From Planctomycetota bacterium (lineage in GTDB: Bacteria; Planctomycetota; B15-G4), in assembly GCA_003644265.1 (NCBI GenBank), contig QNBX01000038.1, positions 1 to 30,525 on the forward strand: a stretch of DNA of 30,525 nt, written 5' to 3'. Below are positions 13,664 through 21,514 of this stretch, one piece after another; the first letter of the stretch is position 1, and every line of letters starts with the position of its first letter. The notes under the pieces were generated by a model. It saw nothing but the letters and a program-made list of their open reading frames with translations. It was not told the DNA's origin and did not search any database. The translations under genes were made by a program, and so were the position numbers.

Positions 13664-15238
13664 TCAGCGCTCCCATCCACACAGCACGGCCAGGCGCCCA
13701 CGCTGCAGCTTGCCCATGGCGTTGCGCGGCAGCGACTCGAGCGACGCCAACGCGCGCGGCCGCTTGTACGGCGCGAGCCGCTCGGCGCAGTGCCCCAGCA
13801 GGGCCTGCATGTCGAGGATCGCGTCGGGCGCGAGCACGACGGCGGCCACCACGCGCTCGCCCCAGTCGTCGTCGGGGAGCCCGAACACGGCCGCCTCGCG
13901 CACCGCCGGATGGCCGCACAGCGCGAGCTCGACCTCCCCGGGGTGCACGTTGAAGCCGCCGGAGATGATCAGCTCCTTGATGCGGCCGCTGATGATCAGG
14001 TGGCCGGCCTCGTCGCGCCGGCCCAGGTCGCCCGTGCGCAGCCAGCCGTCGGCGCTGAAGGCGGCCGCCGTGGCGTCGGGCTGGTTGAGGTAGCCGGAGA
14101 AGACCTGTGGCCCGCGCACCTGTACCTCGCCCTCGGCGGGTTGCGGGCGGGGGGAGACCGCGTCGCTGGCGTCGGACGCGGTGCCGGCGTCCCGCGACGC
14201 CTCGCCGGGCGTCGCCAGGCGCGTGCGGACGCCCGGCAGATCCAGCCCCACGCCGCCCGCGCGTCGCTCACCGTGCAGCGGGTTGCCGCAGACCATGCCC
14301 GCCTCGGTGAGCCCGTAGCGTTCCAGGATGCGCTGCCCAGTGAACTGCTCCCAGGCCGCGAGTCGGGAGGCAGGCAGGGGCGCGGAGCCGCAGGTGCACA
14401 GCCGCAGCCGGTCGAGGCGGGCGCCTGTCGCCGGGGCGTCGCTCAGCAGGCGGTGGTACATGGTGGGTACGCCCATGAAGAGCGTCACCCGCCCGCTCGT
14501 GAGGCCGCTCCACACCGCGTCCACTTCGAAGCGCGGCAGCAACTCCACCGCGCCGCCCGCAGCCAGCGTGGCGTGCAGCGCCACCACCAGACCGTGCACG
14601 TGGAACAGCGGCAGGGTGTGCAGCAGCCGGTCGTCGGCGCTCAGCTCCCAGGCCTGGGACAGGCAGCTCACGCTGGCCTGCAGGTTGCCGTGGGTCAGCA
14701 TGACGCCCTTGGGCCGGCCGGTGGTTCCGGAGGTGTAGAGCAGCAGCGCCAGGTCCGCGGCGTTGCGCGCGCGTCTCTCGGCTCTTTCGTCCAGGCCAGC
14801 GTGACCCTCTCCCTCGCCGTGGCTGTCACCGAGGGGCCAGTCGGCGCCATGTACCAGGCGCGTCTCGAGGCCGGCGCTCGCGTGCACGGCCTCGCGCTCA
14901 GGCGTGCACAAGCTCAGCATGGGCTCGGCGTCCGCCGCGATCCACGACAGCTCGGTCGCGGTGGAGCCCGGGTTGACGGGCAGGGTCACGGCGCCCAGGC
15001 GCAGCAGCGCGAAGTGCGCGGCCACCCAGTGGGGTCCGCGCGCCAGGTCGAGCAGCACGCGCGCGCCGGGCGCGACGTCGTGGGCCTCCAGCCGCGCGCT
15101 CCAGACCCGCACCGCGTTCCACAGTCCGGATCTGCTGATGCAGGTGCCGCGCCAGAGCAGCGCCGGCGCGTGGGGGGCCTGCCGGGCGCTGCGACGCAGC
15201 CGCTCTGTCAGCGAAGTCTGCTCGGCCGCGGAGTCCAT
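13664..15238 (-). CDS. AMP-forming acyl-CoA ligase (FadD/MatB-like)
   Basis: A 524-residue member of the ANL superfamily. It has the phosphate loop LLYTSGTTGRPKGVMLTHG (Lys177), LPLFHVHGLVVALHATL, GERRAGGVGLDLPGVRTRL, the hinge GWLRTGDLGRRDEAGHL, GRIKELIISGGFNVHPGEVE and the C-terminal catalytic PRNAMGKLQ (Lys510). It activates a carboxylic acid as acyl-AMP and transfers it to coenzyme A. The FHVHGL block and length resemble malonyl-CoA synthetase and short acyl-CoA ligases more than long-chain FadD, but chain length cannot be read with confidence. An insertion around residues 340-365, rich in Ala and Asp, is unusual. The ATG overlaps the TGA of the arsenate reductase gene (TGATG, 15236-15240), which couples two enzymes with no obvious pathway link. 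Confidence 0.92.
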   Translation of the reverse strand: MDSAAEQTSLTERLRRSARQAPHAPALLWRGTCISRSGLWNAVRVWSARLEAHDVAPGARVLLDLARGPHWVAAHFALLRLGAVTLPVNPGSTATELSWIAADAEPMLSLCTPEREAVHASAGLETRLVHGADWPLGDSHGEGEGHAGLDERAERRARNAADLALLLYTSGTTGRPKGVMLTHGNLQASVSCLSQAWELSADDRLLHTLPLFHVHGLVVALHATLAAGGAVELLPRFEVDAVWSGLTSGRVTLFMGVPTMYHRLLSDAPATGARLDRLRLCTCGSAPLPASRLAAWEQFTGQRILERYGLTEAGMVCGNPLHGERRAGGVGLDLPGVRTRLATPGEASRDAGTASDASDAVSPRPQPAEGEVQVRGPQVFSGYLNQPDATAAAFSADGWLRTGDLGRRDEAGHLIISGRIKELIISGGFNVHPGEVELALCGHPAVREAAVFGLPDDDWGERVVAAVVLAPDAILDMQALLGHCAERLAPYKRPRALASLESLPRNAMGKLQRGRLAVLCGWER

Positions 15239-15636
15239 CAGGCCTCGGTCGCGAGCCGCGCCACCAGCGCGTCCAGGCGCCGGGCGATCTCGTCGCGCAC
15301 GGCCGCCACGCCATCAGGGTCCATCTGCTTGGGATCCGGCACGGCCCAGTCCTCGTGCACGCGCGCCGGCACCTGCGGGCAGGCGTCGCCGCAGCCCATG
15401 CTCACGGCGGCGTCGAAGCGGCGCCCCGCCACGGCGTCGAGCCCCTCGCTGACGTGGGTCGACAGGTCGTAGTCCAGCGCTGCCATGGCGGCGATGGCCT
15501 TGGGGTTGACCAGGCCGGACGCTCGGCTGCCGGCGCTGACGGCCTCGTGCCCGGCCATGCGCGCCAGGGCCTCCGCCATCTGGCTGCGACAGGAGTTCTC
15601 GACGCACACGAACAGCAGCTTCAGGGGCGGACTCAC
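15238..15636 (-). CDS. arsC: Thioredoxin-type arsenate reductase / low-molecular-weight phosphatase
   Basis: A 132-residue protein of the LMW protein-tyrosine-phosphatase fold. I start at GTG 15636, which has GGAG about 9 bases upstream and gives the usual N-terminus KLLFVCVENSCRSQMAEAL; the frame continues further upstream but with arginine/alanine-rich, unlikely sequence. The phosphate loop is C11-x5-R17. MGCGDACPQVPA supplies Cys82 and Cys86, the resolving pair of thioredoxin-coupled ArsC, and EDWAVPDPK contains the general-acid Asp. The enzyme reduces arsenate to arsenite. One oddity: Cys16 sits just before the P-loop arginine where an Ala is usual (NSARSQ), so the loop has two cysteines. 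No arsR or arsenite pump is adjacent. Confidence 0.85.
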   Translation of the reverse strand: MSPPLKLLFVCVENSCRSQMAEALARMAGHEAVSAGSRASGLVNPKAIAAMAALDYDLSTHVSEGLDAVAGRRFDAAVSMGCGDACPQVPARVHEDWAVPDPKQMDPDGVAAVRDEIARRLDALVARLATEA

Positions 15637-15682
15637 GGGGGCGGGCTCCGTCGCGGCGAACGCTGGGCGGGTGCCGACGGCT

Positions 15683-15696
15683 GACGCGCACGCGTC
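15683..15696. promoter_or_regulatory. Palindrome in the arsC/crcB divergent region
   Basis: GACGCG-CA-CGCGTC is a perfect 14-base palindrome lying 46 bases upstream of arsC and 126 bases upstream of crcB. It could be the operator of a dimeric repressor acting on either gene. I see no fluoride riboswitch before crcB, so some other control is needed if crcB is inducible. Confidence 0.35.
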
Positions 15697-15822
15697 TCGC
15701 CGACAGGGCCAGCGTGGGTCCTGGAGGCTCGATCCACAAGAGCGCGCAGCGTCAGCCCGGGCTGCACAAAGCGCTCGCGCGCCCCCTTGAAGCCGCCCCG
15801 AGCGCCCTGGGACCATGGCGTC

Positions 15823-16200
15823 GTGATCGAGCTGCTTCTCATCGCCGCGGGCGGAGCCCTGGGAGCCCTGTCCCGCTACGGACTCGCGAGCTGGATCGAC
15901 GGCCGCTTTGCCGGGCGCTATCCGGCCGGCACGCTCAGCGTCAACGTGCTGGGTTGCCTGATCCTGGGTGCCCTGATGGCCGTGGCCGAGGACTCGGCTT
16001 CGATCTCACCGCGCCTGCGCCTGTTCGTGGGCGTGGGGCTGCTGGGCGCCTTCACCACCTTCTCGACCTTCAGCGTGGAGACCCTGGCCCTGATGCGCGA
16101 GGGGCGCTCGGGCGTGGCGCTGGCCAGCGTCGGCCTCAACCTGGCGCTGGGCCTGGGCGCCGCGTTCGTCGGGCACCTGGCGGTGACGGAGCTGGCGTAG
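15823..16200 (+). CDS. crcB: Fluoride ion channel CrcB (Fluc)
   Basis: A 125-residue membrane protein with four helices, the normal length for CrcB. I use GTG 15823, which gives the standard IELLLIAAGGALGALSRYGL opening. Conserved parts are GGALGALSRY in helix 1, GTLSVNVLGCLILGAL with the pore Asn in helix 2, GLLGAFTTFSTFSVE with the TTFSTF break and Phe-box in helix 3, and a final helix LALGLGAAFVGHLAV. Fluc works as an antiparallel dimer and lets fluoride leave the cytoplasm. It is a single-gene unit; organisms with one gene form homodimers. Downstream it converges with the MBOAT gene. Confidence 0.95.
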   Translation: MIELLLIAAGGALGALSRYGLASWIDGRFAGRYPAGTLSVNVLGCLILGALMAVAEDSASISPRLRLFVGVGLLGAFTTFSTFSVETLALMREGRSGVALASVGLNLALGLGAAFVGHLAVTELA

Positions 16201-16225
16201 CAGCGGGCCGCGTGCGTGCGGCGCG

Positions 16226-16249
16226 CTGGCAGCCTCGATCCGGTGCCAG
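16226..16249. terminator. Possible hairpin between crcB and the MBOAT gene
   Basis: CTGGCA (16226-16231) and TGCCAG (16244-16249) can form a 6-base-pair stem with a 12-base loop in the 131-base gap between two converging genes. There is no T-run on either side, so a role in termination is uncertain. Confidence 0.2.
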
Positions 16250-16331
16250 CCGAGCGGGAGGCGGGAGCGCGACGCGCGCTTGTCGGGGCTGTCCCCAGGC
16301 TTCATGCCGCGTCAGCTCTACGCCGTTCTCA

Positions 16332-17741
16332 TCAGAACTGGAAGTAGATGAACGCGTTCGATGACGACATGACGTAGACCATCGTGCCGATCACCAGGCC
16401 GACGAACAGGCCGTGGGCCACGGTGGGCAGCGCGATGATGCGCGCCTTGAGCGCCGTGTAGAAGGCCTCGGGCTGGAAGTGCGTGAGCACGCAGGCCGCC
16501 AGGGCGACCCAGGCCCAGATGGAGAGCTCGGTCTCGTCGCCGAAGACCGTCAGCACCGCGTACACGGACTCGAAGCTCTCGCCTCGCACGGCCAGCAGAG
16601 TGAACGACACGAAGCTGAAGGTCATGACCCAGCTGATGCCCTTGCGCAGCGGTGTGGTCGCGAAGAGCACGCCGCCGCGCAGGCGTTCAAACCAGCGCTC
16701 GAGCGCCATCGTGATGCCCTGCAGCAGCCCGTAGATCAGCCAGAGCACGCTGGCCCCGTGCCACAGGCCGATGATCACCATGGTGAGGATCAGGTTGATG
16801 ACGACCCGCAGCTCGCCACGCTTGGACCCGCCGAGCGGGAAGTACACGTAATCGCGTACCCAGAACGACAACGTCGTATGCCAGCGCCGCCAGAACTCAC
16901 GGATCGACTTCGACTGCATGGGCGAGTTGAAGTTCTCCGGCAGGTCGAAGCCGAACAGGCGCGCCGTCCCGATGGCGATGTCGGTGTAGCCGGAGAAGTC
17001 GAAGTAGATCTGGAATGAGAACCCGAAGATCGCCAGCACGTGGATCCAGGCCGCCCACTCACCCGGCTCGTTGTGCACCGGATCGACCAGGTAGAGCGCG
17101 AGCGTGTCGGAGATCAAGGCCTTCTTCATCAGGCCCGTGGCGATCCGGTACAGGCCGTCGTGCAGCCGCTCACGCGTGAAGCGTGGCGTCCAGTCCAGCT
17201 GCGGCAGGAACTGGCTGGCGCGCACGATCGGCCCGGCGACGAGCTGCGGGAAGAAGCTCACGAAGAGCGCGAAGTCGAGCAGGTTACGGGCCGGCTTCAA
17301 TGTGCCGCGATAGACGTCGATCGTGTAGGAGAGCGTCTGGAACGTATAGAAGGAGATGCCCACGGGCACCACCGCGCTCCACGCCACGCGCTGGAGTGAG
17401 GCGCCCACCTCGCTGCCCCCCAGCATCGGATTGAGCAGCTCGACGCCCCAGAGCGAGTACTTGAAGTACGCCAGCAGCCCGAGGTTGCCCACCAGGCTCG
17501 CCAGCAGCGCGGCGCGGCGCTTGGCCGGGTTCTCCGTGGCCACCATCCAGCGCGCGCAGTGGTAGTCGAGGATCGTGGAGAACACGATCAGCAGCAGGAA
17601 CCATGGCTCCCAGGATCCGTAGAACACGTAGCTGGCGATGAGCAGCAGGGAGGAGCGCGCGTTGCGGTGCGCCGCCACCAGCCAGAACACCCCCAGCACG
17701 ATGACCAGGAAGACGCCGAACTGCCAGGTGTGAAAGGCCAA
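16332..17741 (-). CDS. MBOAT-family O-acyltransferase (AlgI-like)
   Basis: A 469-residue membrane protein with about ten helices. The start is TTG 17741, 9 bases after the stop of the SGNH gene; it gives AFHTWQFGVFLVIVLGVFWL, which matches the usual AlgI N-terminus. Conserved parts are YVFYGSWEPWFLLLI, FYTFQTLSYTIDVYRG, FVSFFPQLVAGPIVRA, FDFSGYTDIAIG, SIREFWRRWHTTLSFWVRDYVYFPLGG and the catalytic GLWHGAS with His328. MBOAT proteins pass an acyl group, usually acetyl, across the inner membrane to a periplasmic sugar or polymer, with the SGNH protein completing the transfer. No polysaccharide polymerase is nearby, so the acceptor is unknown. Confidence 0.93.
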   Translation of the reverse strand: MAFHTWQFGVFLVIVLGVFWLVAAHRNARSSLLLIASYVFYGSWEPWFLLLIVFSTILDYHCARWMVATENPAKRRAALLASLVGNLGLLAYFKYSLWGVELLNPMLGGSEVGASLQRVAWSAVVPVGISFYTFQTLSYTIDVYRGTLKPARNLLDFALFVSFFPQLVAGPIVRASQFLPQLDWTPRFTRERLHDGLYRIATGLMKKALISDTLALYLVDPVHNEPGEWAAWIHVLAIFGFSFQIYFDFSGYTDIAIGTARLFGFDLPENFNSPMQSKSIREFWRRWHTTLSFWVRDYVYFPLGGSKRGELRVVINLILTMVIIGLWHGASVLWLIYGLLQGITMALERWFERLRGGVLFATTPLRKGISWVMTFSFVSFTLLAVRGESFESVYAVLTVFGDETELSIWAWVALAACVLTHFQPEAFYTALKARIIALPTVAHGLFVGLVIGTMVYVMSSSNAFIYFQF

Positions 17742-17750
17742 GTCTGCGGC

Positions 17751-18923
17751 TCAGTCCCTGGGGTGCTGTTGGCGGTGTGCGGTCATGCGCTCGAGCAGTT
17801 CGGTCTCGGCGAGCAGGTGCTGCAGCAGGCTGGTGCCGACGATACGGTGACCCGGCGGCGTCCAGTGCCTCGTGTCGAAGGTGAACCGATCGGTGTCGTT
17901 GCCGATCTGCTCGAGCTCGTCCTGCAGGAGCCAGACCTCCAGGCCCAGTCGCTTGAGCTGGGCCTCGAGCGCTGCGGTCGGCTCCCTGCGCGGCATGTCG
18001 AGCGGCGGAACGCCTTTGCCGCGGGCGGAGCGAATCCAGCGCACCCAGGCCTTGTCCGTGGTCTGGTGGGCCAAGGGCATCAGCACCGCGCGCAGTTCGA
18101 TCTGCTCGGCGCGGCAGTGCTCCACCAACGCCTCGATCTCGCGCCAGGTCGTATCGAGCATGTCCTCGCCACCGAGCGGTGCCTGGCGATCGTTGTAGAC
18201 GTACCGACGCAGCCCCGGCGGGCGGTTGCCGTCGGCCTGGATCCGCGCACGGTAGCGCGCGTACAGGCTCGAGTTGAGCAGCAGCCTGTGCAGTCTGGCG
18301 GCCACGGGCTTGAGGAGGCCCGGCACGGCGTCGACGATGTCGCGCGGGACCGGTTCGCCGCCCACCTCGGCCCACTGACCCGCGATCGTCTCGTCGAGCA
18401 GCATCTGCGCGCCCGGCGATGTGAACAGCAGGATCAGGTCGGGCTGCAGCACGGGGGTGAGGCGGATGGCTCGGCGCGACGACTGAACGTTCGAGTAGCC
18501 GTTGACGCCGCCGTTGAAGACGCGGCTCTCGATGCCCTCGAAGTTGAGCAGCTTCTCGAGCACGTTCGACCAGATCTTCTCGTTCTCGGCGACGCCTGAT
18601 CCGAAGGTGCGCGAGGCGCCCATGCCGAGGATGCGCAGCTCTGTAGGCGGCGCGTCCGATGGGATCTCGGGGCCGCGCAGACCGAGTGAATTCACACGCG
18701 TGATGCCGTTCTTGAAGACGAAGTCCGGCCTCGGCGCCCAGGCGAGCTCAGCGTCGAGCATCAGGGCCCCTGAGCGGCGCAGATCGCGCGCGGCGTCGTA
18801 GTGCCCGGCGGCAAAGTCGGCCAGGCCGAGCCCCATGACGGCGCCTACCACGACCTTGAGCAACAACCCGAAGACCACGCCCTTGCGGGGCAGGTCAGCG
18901 CCGAGTGAGCTCTCTTCGATCAT
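17751..18923 (-). CDS. SGNH-family O-acetyltransferase partner (AlgJ/AlgX-like)
   Basis: A 390-residue protein with a short cytoplasmic N-terminus, one membrane helix (GVVFGLLLKVVVGAVMGLGL) and a large periplasmic domain. The domain has the SGNH blocks: LRILGMGASRTFGSG with the nucleophile Ser104, FNGGVNGYSNVQ (block with Gly and Asn), and FDTRHWTPPGH giving the Asp350-x2-His353 pair. Start ATG 18923 has GGAG 6 bases upstream. Such proteins move acetyl groups onto periplasmic sugars and work with an MBOAT partner, here the next gene, 9 bases downstream. It is longer than simple GDSL esterases because of a middle region of about 150 residues with helices and no recognised domain. Confidence 0.85.
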   Translation of the reverse strand: MIEESSLGADLPRKGVVFGLLLKVVVGAVMGLGLADFAAGHYDAARDLRRSGALMLDAELAWAPRPDFVFKNGITRVNSLGLRGPEIPSDAPPTELRILGMGASRTFGSGVAENEKIWSNVLEKLLNFEGIESRVFNGGVNGYSNVQSSRRAIRLTPVLQPDLILLFTSPGAQMLLDETIAGQWAEVGGEPVPRDIVDAVPGLLKPVAARLHRLLLNSSLYARYRARIQADGNRPPGLRRYVYNDRQAPLGGEDMLDTTWREIEALVEHCRAEQIELRAVLMPLAHQTTDKAWVRWIRSARGKGVPPLDMPRREPTAALEAQLKRLGLEVWLLQDELEQIGNDTDRFTFDTRHWTPPGHRIVGTSLLQHLLAETELLERMTAHRQQHPRD

Positions 18924-18986
18924 TTTCGCTCCGCCGGGGTCTGGCCTGTTGGAGCGGCGCCCCGTCCAGCTCGAACATCGGCGCGA

Positions 18987-18992
18987 AGCCTA
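18987..18992 (-). promoter_or_regulatory. Candidate -10 (TAGGCT) for the SGNH/MBOAT operon
   Basis: Minus-strand TAGGCT lies 63 bases before the ATG of the SGNH gene. It fits TAnnnT, but the flanks are less like the GC/GCG context of the other candidates, so I give it little weight. Confidence 0.25.
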
Positions 18993-19051
18993 TCAGACCT
19001 TCTCCTGAAGTCCCCGGTCGCGCAAATAGGGACGTCGGGTCCATCACCGAG

Positions 19052-19900
19052 CTACTCCTGCTCGAGCCGCGCGCGCACGGCGTCCTCGTCCAGTTCGTCG
19101 GGTGACCAGCGCAGGCGCCCCTCCATGCCGCCGGCCACGGTCAGCACCTCGCCGGTGACGTGGCGGCTGAGTACCGGCGACGCCAGGGACGCCATGCAGG
19201 TGGCGATGTCGCGGGCGCGCGCCAGCTGCCGCAGCGGCATGGTGGAGACCACGCGGCTGATGACGCCCGGCACCCGCAGCGCCGGGCGCGCCATGTGAGT
19301 CACGGTCCAGCCCGGCTGCACCAGGTTGACCCGACCCCAGCGGTCGAGGTCGACGATCTCGTGCTTGAGTGATTGCACCAGGCCGGTCAGGCCGGCCTTG
19401 GCCAGGGCGTAGTCGCTGTGGCCGCGCTCGCCGAAGCGCGCTGCGGTGGAGCCGGTGAAGAGCAGCGCGGCGCCGTGGCCGTCGTCCCGCGGACCTGTAC
19501 GCGCCAGGCTGGCCAGGAAGCCGCGGGCCGTGAGGGCGGCGCCCAGCAGGTTGATCTGTAGCGTGGAGCTCAGGCGCTCGACGCTCATCTGCGCCAGAGC
19601 TTCGTCGGGGATGGGCCACACGCCTGCGTTGGCGATGGCCACGTCCACCCGGCCGAAGCGTTCGACGGCCTGGGCGTAGGCCGCCGTGGTGGCGGTCTCG
19701 TCGGTCACGTCGAAGGGCAGCACCAGCGCGCGCTCGGCGAAGGGCTGCTGGGCCACCCACTCGGCGAGCGGTTGCAGGTTGCGGTGCCCGCCCAGCACGA
19801 GCGAGCTGCCCTCCGCGCCGAACACCTGCGCCAGGGCGCGGCCGATGCCGCCCGACGCGCCCGTGATCAGCACCACCTTGTCGCTCAGTCCGAGATCCAT
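19052..19900 (-). CDS. Short-chain dehydrogenase/reductase
   Basis: A 282-residue classical SDR. The cofactor loop is LITGASGGIGRA (residues 12-23), followed by DVTDETATT, NAGVWPIPDE, QINLLGAALTARGFL and the active-site residues Ser151 (FTGST), Tyr164 and Lys168 (DYALAKAG). After PGWTVTHM the substrate-binding part follows. HRN after the second strand, in place of an acidic residue, suggests NADP(H) preference. It ends with the usual VTGEVLTVAGGMEG and an extra acidic tail (DELDEDAVRARLEQE). It probably acts as 3-oxoacyl-ACP reductase-like or sugar/alcohol dehydrogenase; the substrate cannot be told. It is divergent from the MATE gene, with no ribosome binding site before the ATG. Confidence 0.92.
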   Translation of the reverse strand: MDLGLSDKVVLITGASGGIGRALAQVFGAEGSSLVLGGHRNLQPLAEWVAQQPFAERALVLPFDVTDETATTAAYAQAVERFGRVDVAIANAGVWPIPDEALAQMSVERLSSTLQINLLGAALTARGFLASLARTGPRDDGHGAALLFTGSTAARFGERGHSDYALAKAGLTGLVQSLKHEIVDLDRWGRVNLVQPGWTVTHMARPALRVPGVISRVVSTMPLRQLARARDIATCMASLASPVLSRHVTGEVLTVAGGMEGRLRWSPDELDEDAVRARLEQE

Positions 19901-19909
19901 GGGGGTGAA

Positions 19910-19915
19910 ATTACA
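19910..19915 (-). promoter_or_regulatory. Candidate -10 (TGTAAT) for the dehydrogenase gene
   Basis: TGTAAT on the minus strand ends 9 bases before ATG 19900, so the transcript would be leaderless or have one or two leader bases. The second base differs from the TAnnnT rule. No clear -35 is found upstream. Confidence 0.3.
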
Positions 19916-20061
19916 GGCTGCGCCCGCCGGCCACCAGCGCAGGCGCCGCCGGGCGTCGGGCTCGCGTCCGCCAGCGTTCGGCGCGAACCGCAGCGCTCGA
20001 CGGCCGCAGGGTCAGCGGCGGGCCTCGAGCCTCCCCCTGGAGCCGGCCGGGGCGCGCCTGC

Positions 20062-20067
20062 TAGCGT
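20062..20067 (+). promoter_or_regulatory. Candidate -10 (TAGCGT) for the MATE exporter gene
   Basis: CTGC-TAGCGT-GCGACC ends 8 bases before ATG 20076, so transcription should start at or next to the start codon. There is no Shine-Dalgarno sequence. The context matches the element before glgA (GC-TATCGT-GCG). Confidence 0.45.
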
Positions 20068-20075
20068 GCGACCGC

Positions 20076-21497
20076 ATGGCTTCCCTCTCCCATGAGTTCC
20101 GCGCGCAGTGGGCCCTGGCCGTCCCGGTCATCGTGGTCAACCTGGCCCTGATGGGCATGGGCGTGGTGGACACGGCCATGGCCGGGCAGGTGTCCACCAC
20201 GGCCCAGGCGGCCATCGGCCTGGGGCACGCCTGGGTCTGGTGCCCGCTGTCCTTCGCCCTGGGGCTGATCCTGGCCCTCGACCCGCTGGTGGCCCAGGCG
20301 CGAGGCGCCGGCGACGCCGAGGGCGTGGCGCGTGCGGTGCAGCGTGGTCTGCTGCTGGGCATGCTGGTGGCGCTGCCGGTGGCGGGGGCGTTGCTGCTGG
20401 CCGGTCCTGTCTTTACCTGGTTCGGCGGCCTGCTGCAGGGCCTGGCCGAGCCGGGTGCGGAGCTGTCGGCCCTGCTCGATCCCGAGGTGGCGGGGCCCGC
20501 CGCGGAGTACTCGCGCGTGTCGGCCCTGGGCACGCCGGCGTTCCTGGCCTGGCTGGCCCTGCGGCAGACGCTGCAGGCCATGGGACGGCTGCGGGCCATC
20601 GTGATCGTGGCCGTGCTGGGCAACGGCCTGAACGTGATCGGCAACGGCGCGTTCATGAACGGCTGGTGGGGGCTGCCGGCGCTGGGCGCGGTGGGCTGCG
20701 CCTGGTCCACGGTGCTGGTGGAGTGGGCCATGGTGCTGGGCTTGTTCGCGGTGGCCTGGCCCCTGCTCGGCCCGCTGGTGCGGCCCCTGCGCCCGCGGGC
20801 CGCGGCGCTCGGGCCCATGTTGCGCGTGGTGCGCCTGGGCGTGCCCATCGGCGTGGCCATCGCCTTGGAGTCCGGCGCCTTCAACGCGATCCAGTTCCTG
20901 ATGGGCTCGTTTGGCTCGAGGGTCATGGCCGGGCACCGCACGGCCATCGTCATCGCCAGCACGTCGTTCATGGTGCCGCTGGGCATCAGCATGGCGGCCT
21001 CGGTGCGCGTGGGGCACGCGGTGGGCGCGGGCGACGGCGACGCCTCGCGCCGCGCGGCGCTGGTGGCGCTGATCTCGGGCGGTGCGGTCATGGCCGGCTT
21101 CGGCCTGGTGTTCCTGGCCCTGCCCGGACCCCTGGCGCGCGCGTTCTCCCAGGACCCAGCGGTGATCGCCGTGACCCTCTCGCTGCTGCCCATCGCCGCG
21201 GCCTTCCAGCTCTTTGACGGCCTGCAAGTGGTGGCCGCCGGCGTGCTGCGGGGTACGGCCGATACGGCCTGGCCCTCGCTGCTCAACTTCGTGGGCTACT
21301 GGGTGCTGGGCCTGCCGGTCGGCGCCTACCTGGCCTTTGGCGCCCACGAGGGCCCGCGGGCGCTCTGGTGGGGGCTGGCGGGCGGACTGGCCTTGGTGGC
21401 CGTGGCCCTGCTGATCCGTGTGCGGCGGCGCCTCTCGGGCGATGTGGCCCGTTTCGACGTGGAGGGCGCGCCCGCAGCGGAAGAATCGGGGCAATAG
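20076..21497 (+). CDS. MATE-family efflux transporter
   Basis: A 473-residue inner membrane protein with twelve predicted helices in two similar halves. The first half has FRAQWALAVPVIVVNLALMGMGVVDTAMAG (the P-x-x-x and VD-x-AMAG signature), WCPLSFALGLILALDPLVAQARGAG and FLAWLALRQTLQAMGR; the second has LRVVRLGVPIGVAIALESGAF and FMVPLGISMAASVRVGHAVGAGD, the symmetric repeat of the first. MATE proteins export cationic drugs or other small molecules using Na+ or H+. The acidic residue in helix 1 (VVDTAMAG) is where such coupling would occur. It seems leaderless. The sigma factor gene starts 17 bases after its stop on the same strand and may be co-transcribed. Confidence 0.93.
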   Translation: MASLSHEFRAQWALAVPVIVVNLALMGMGVVDTAMAGQVSTTAQAAIGLGHAWVWCPLSFALGLILALDPLVAQARGAGDAEGVARAVQRGLLLGMLVALPVAGALLLAGPVFTWFGGLLQGLAEPGAELSALLDPEVAGPAAEYSRVSALGTPAFLAWLALRQTLQAMGRLRAIVIVAVLGNGLNVIGNGAFMNGWWGLPALGAVGCAWSTVLVEWAMVLGLFAVAWPLLGPLVRPLRPRAAALGPMLRVVRLGVPIGVAIALESGAFNAIQFLMGSFGSRVMAGHRTAIVIASTSFMVPLGISMAASVRVGHAVGAGDGDASRRAALVALISGGAVMAGFGLVFLALPGPLARAFSQDPAVIAVTLSLLPIAAAFQLFDGLQVVAAGVLRGTADTAWPSLLNFVGYWVLGLPVGAYLAFGAHEGPRALWWGLAGGLALVAVALLIRVRRRLSGDVARFDVEGAPAAEESGQ

Positions 21498-21514
21498 CTG
21501 TCATCCTGACGCCC

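Noticed and set aside
15637..15822. Fluoride riboswitch upstream of crcB
   Set aside because: I looked for the conserved GGxGATGGxxTTCxCC opening and the pseudoknot pairing; only short, unconvincing matches occur. A palindrome at 15683 is present instead.
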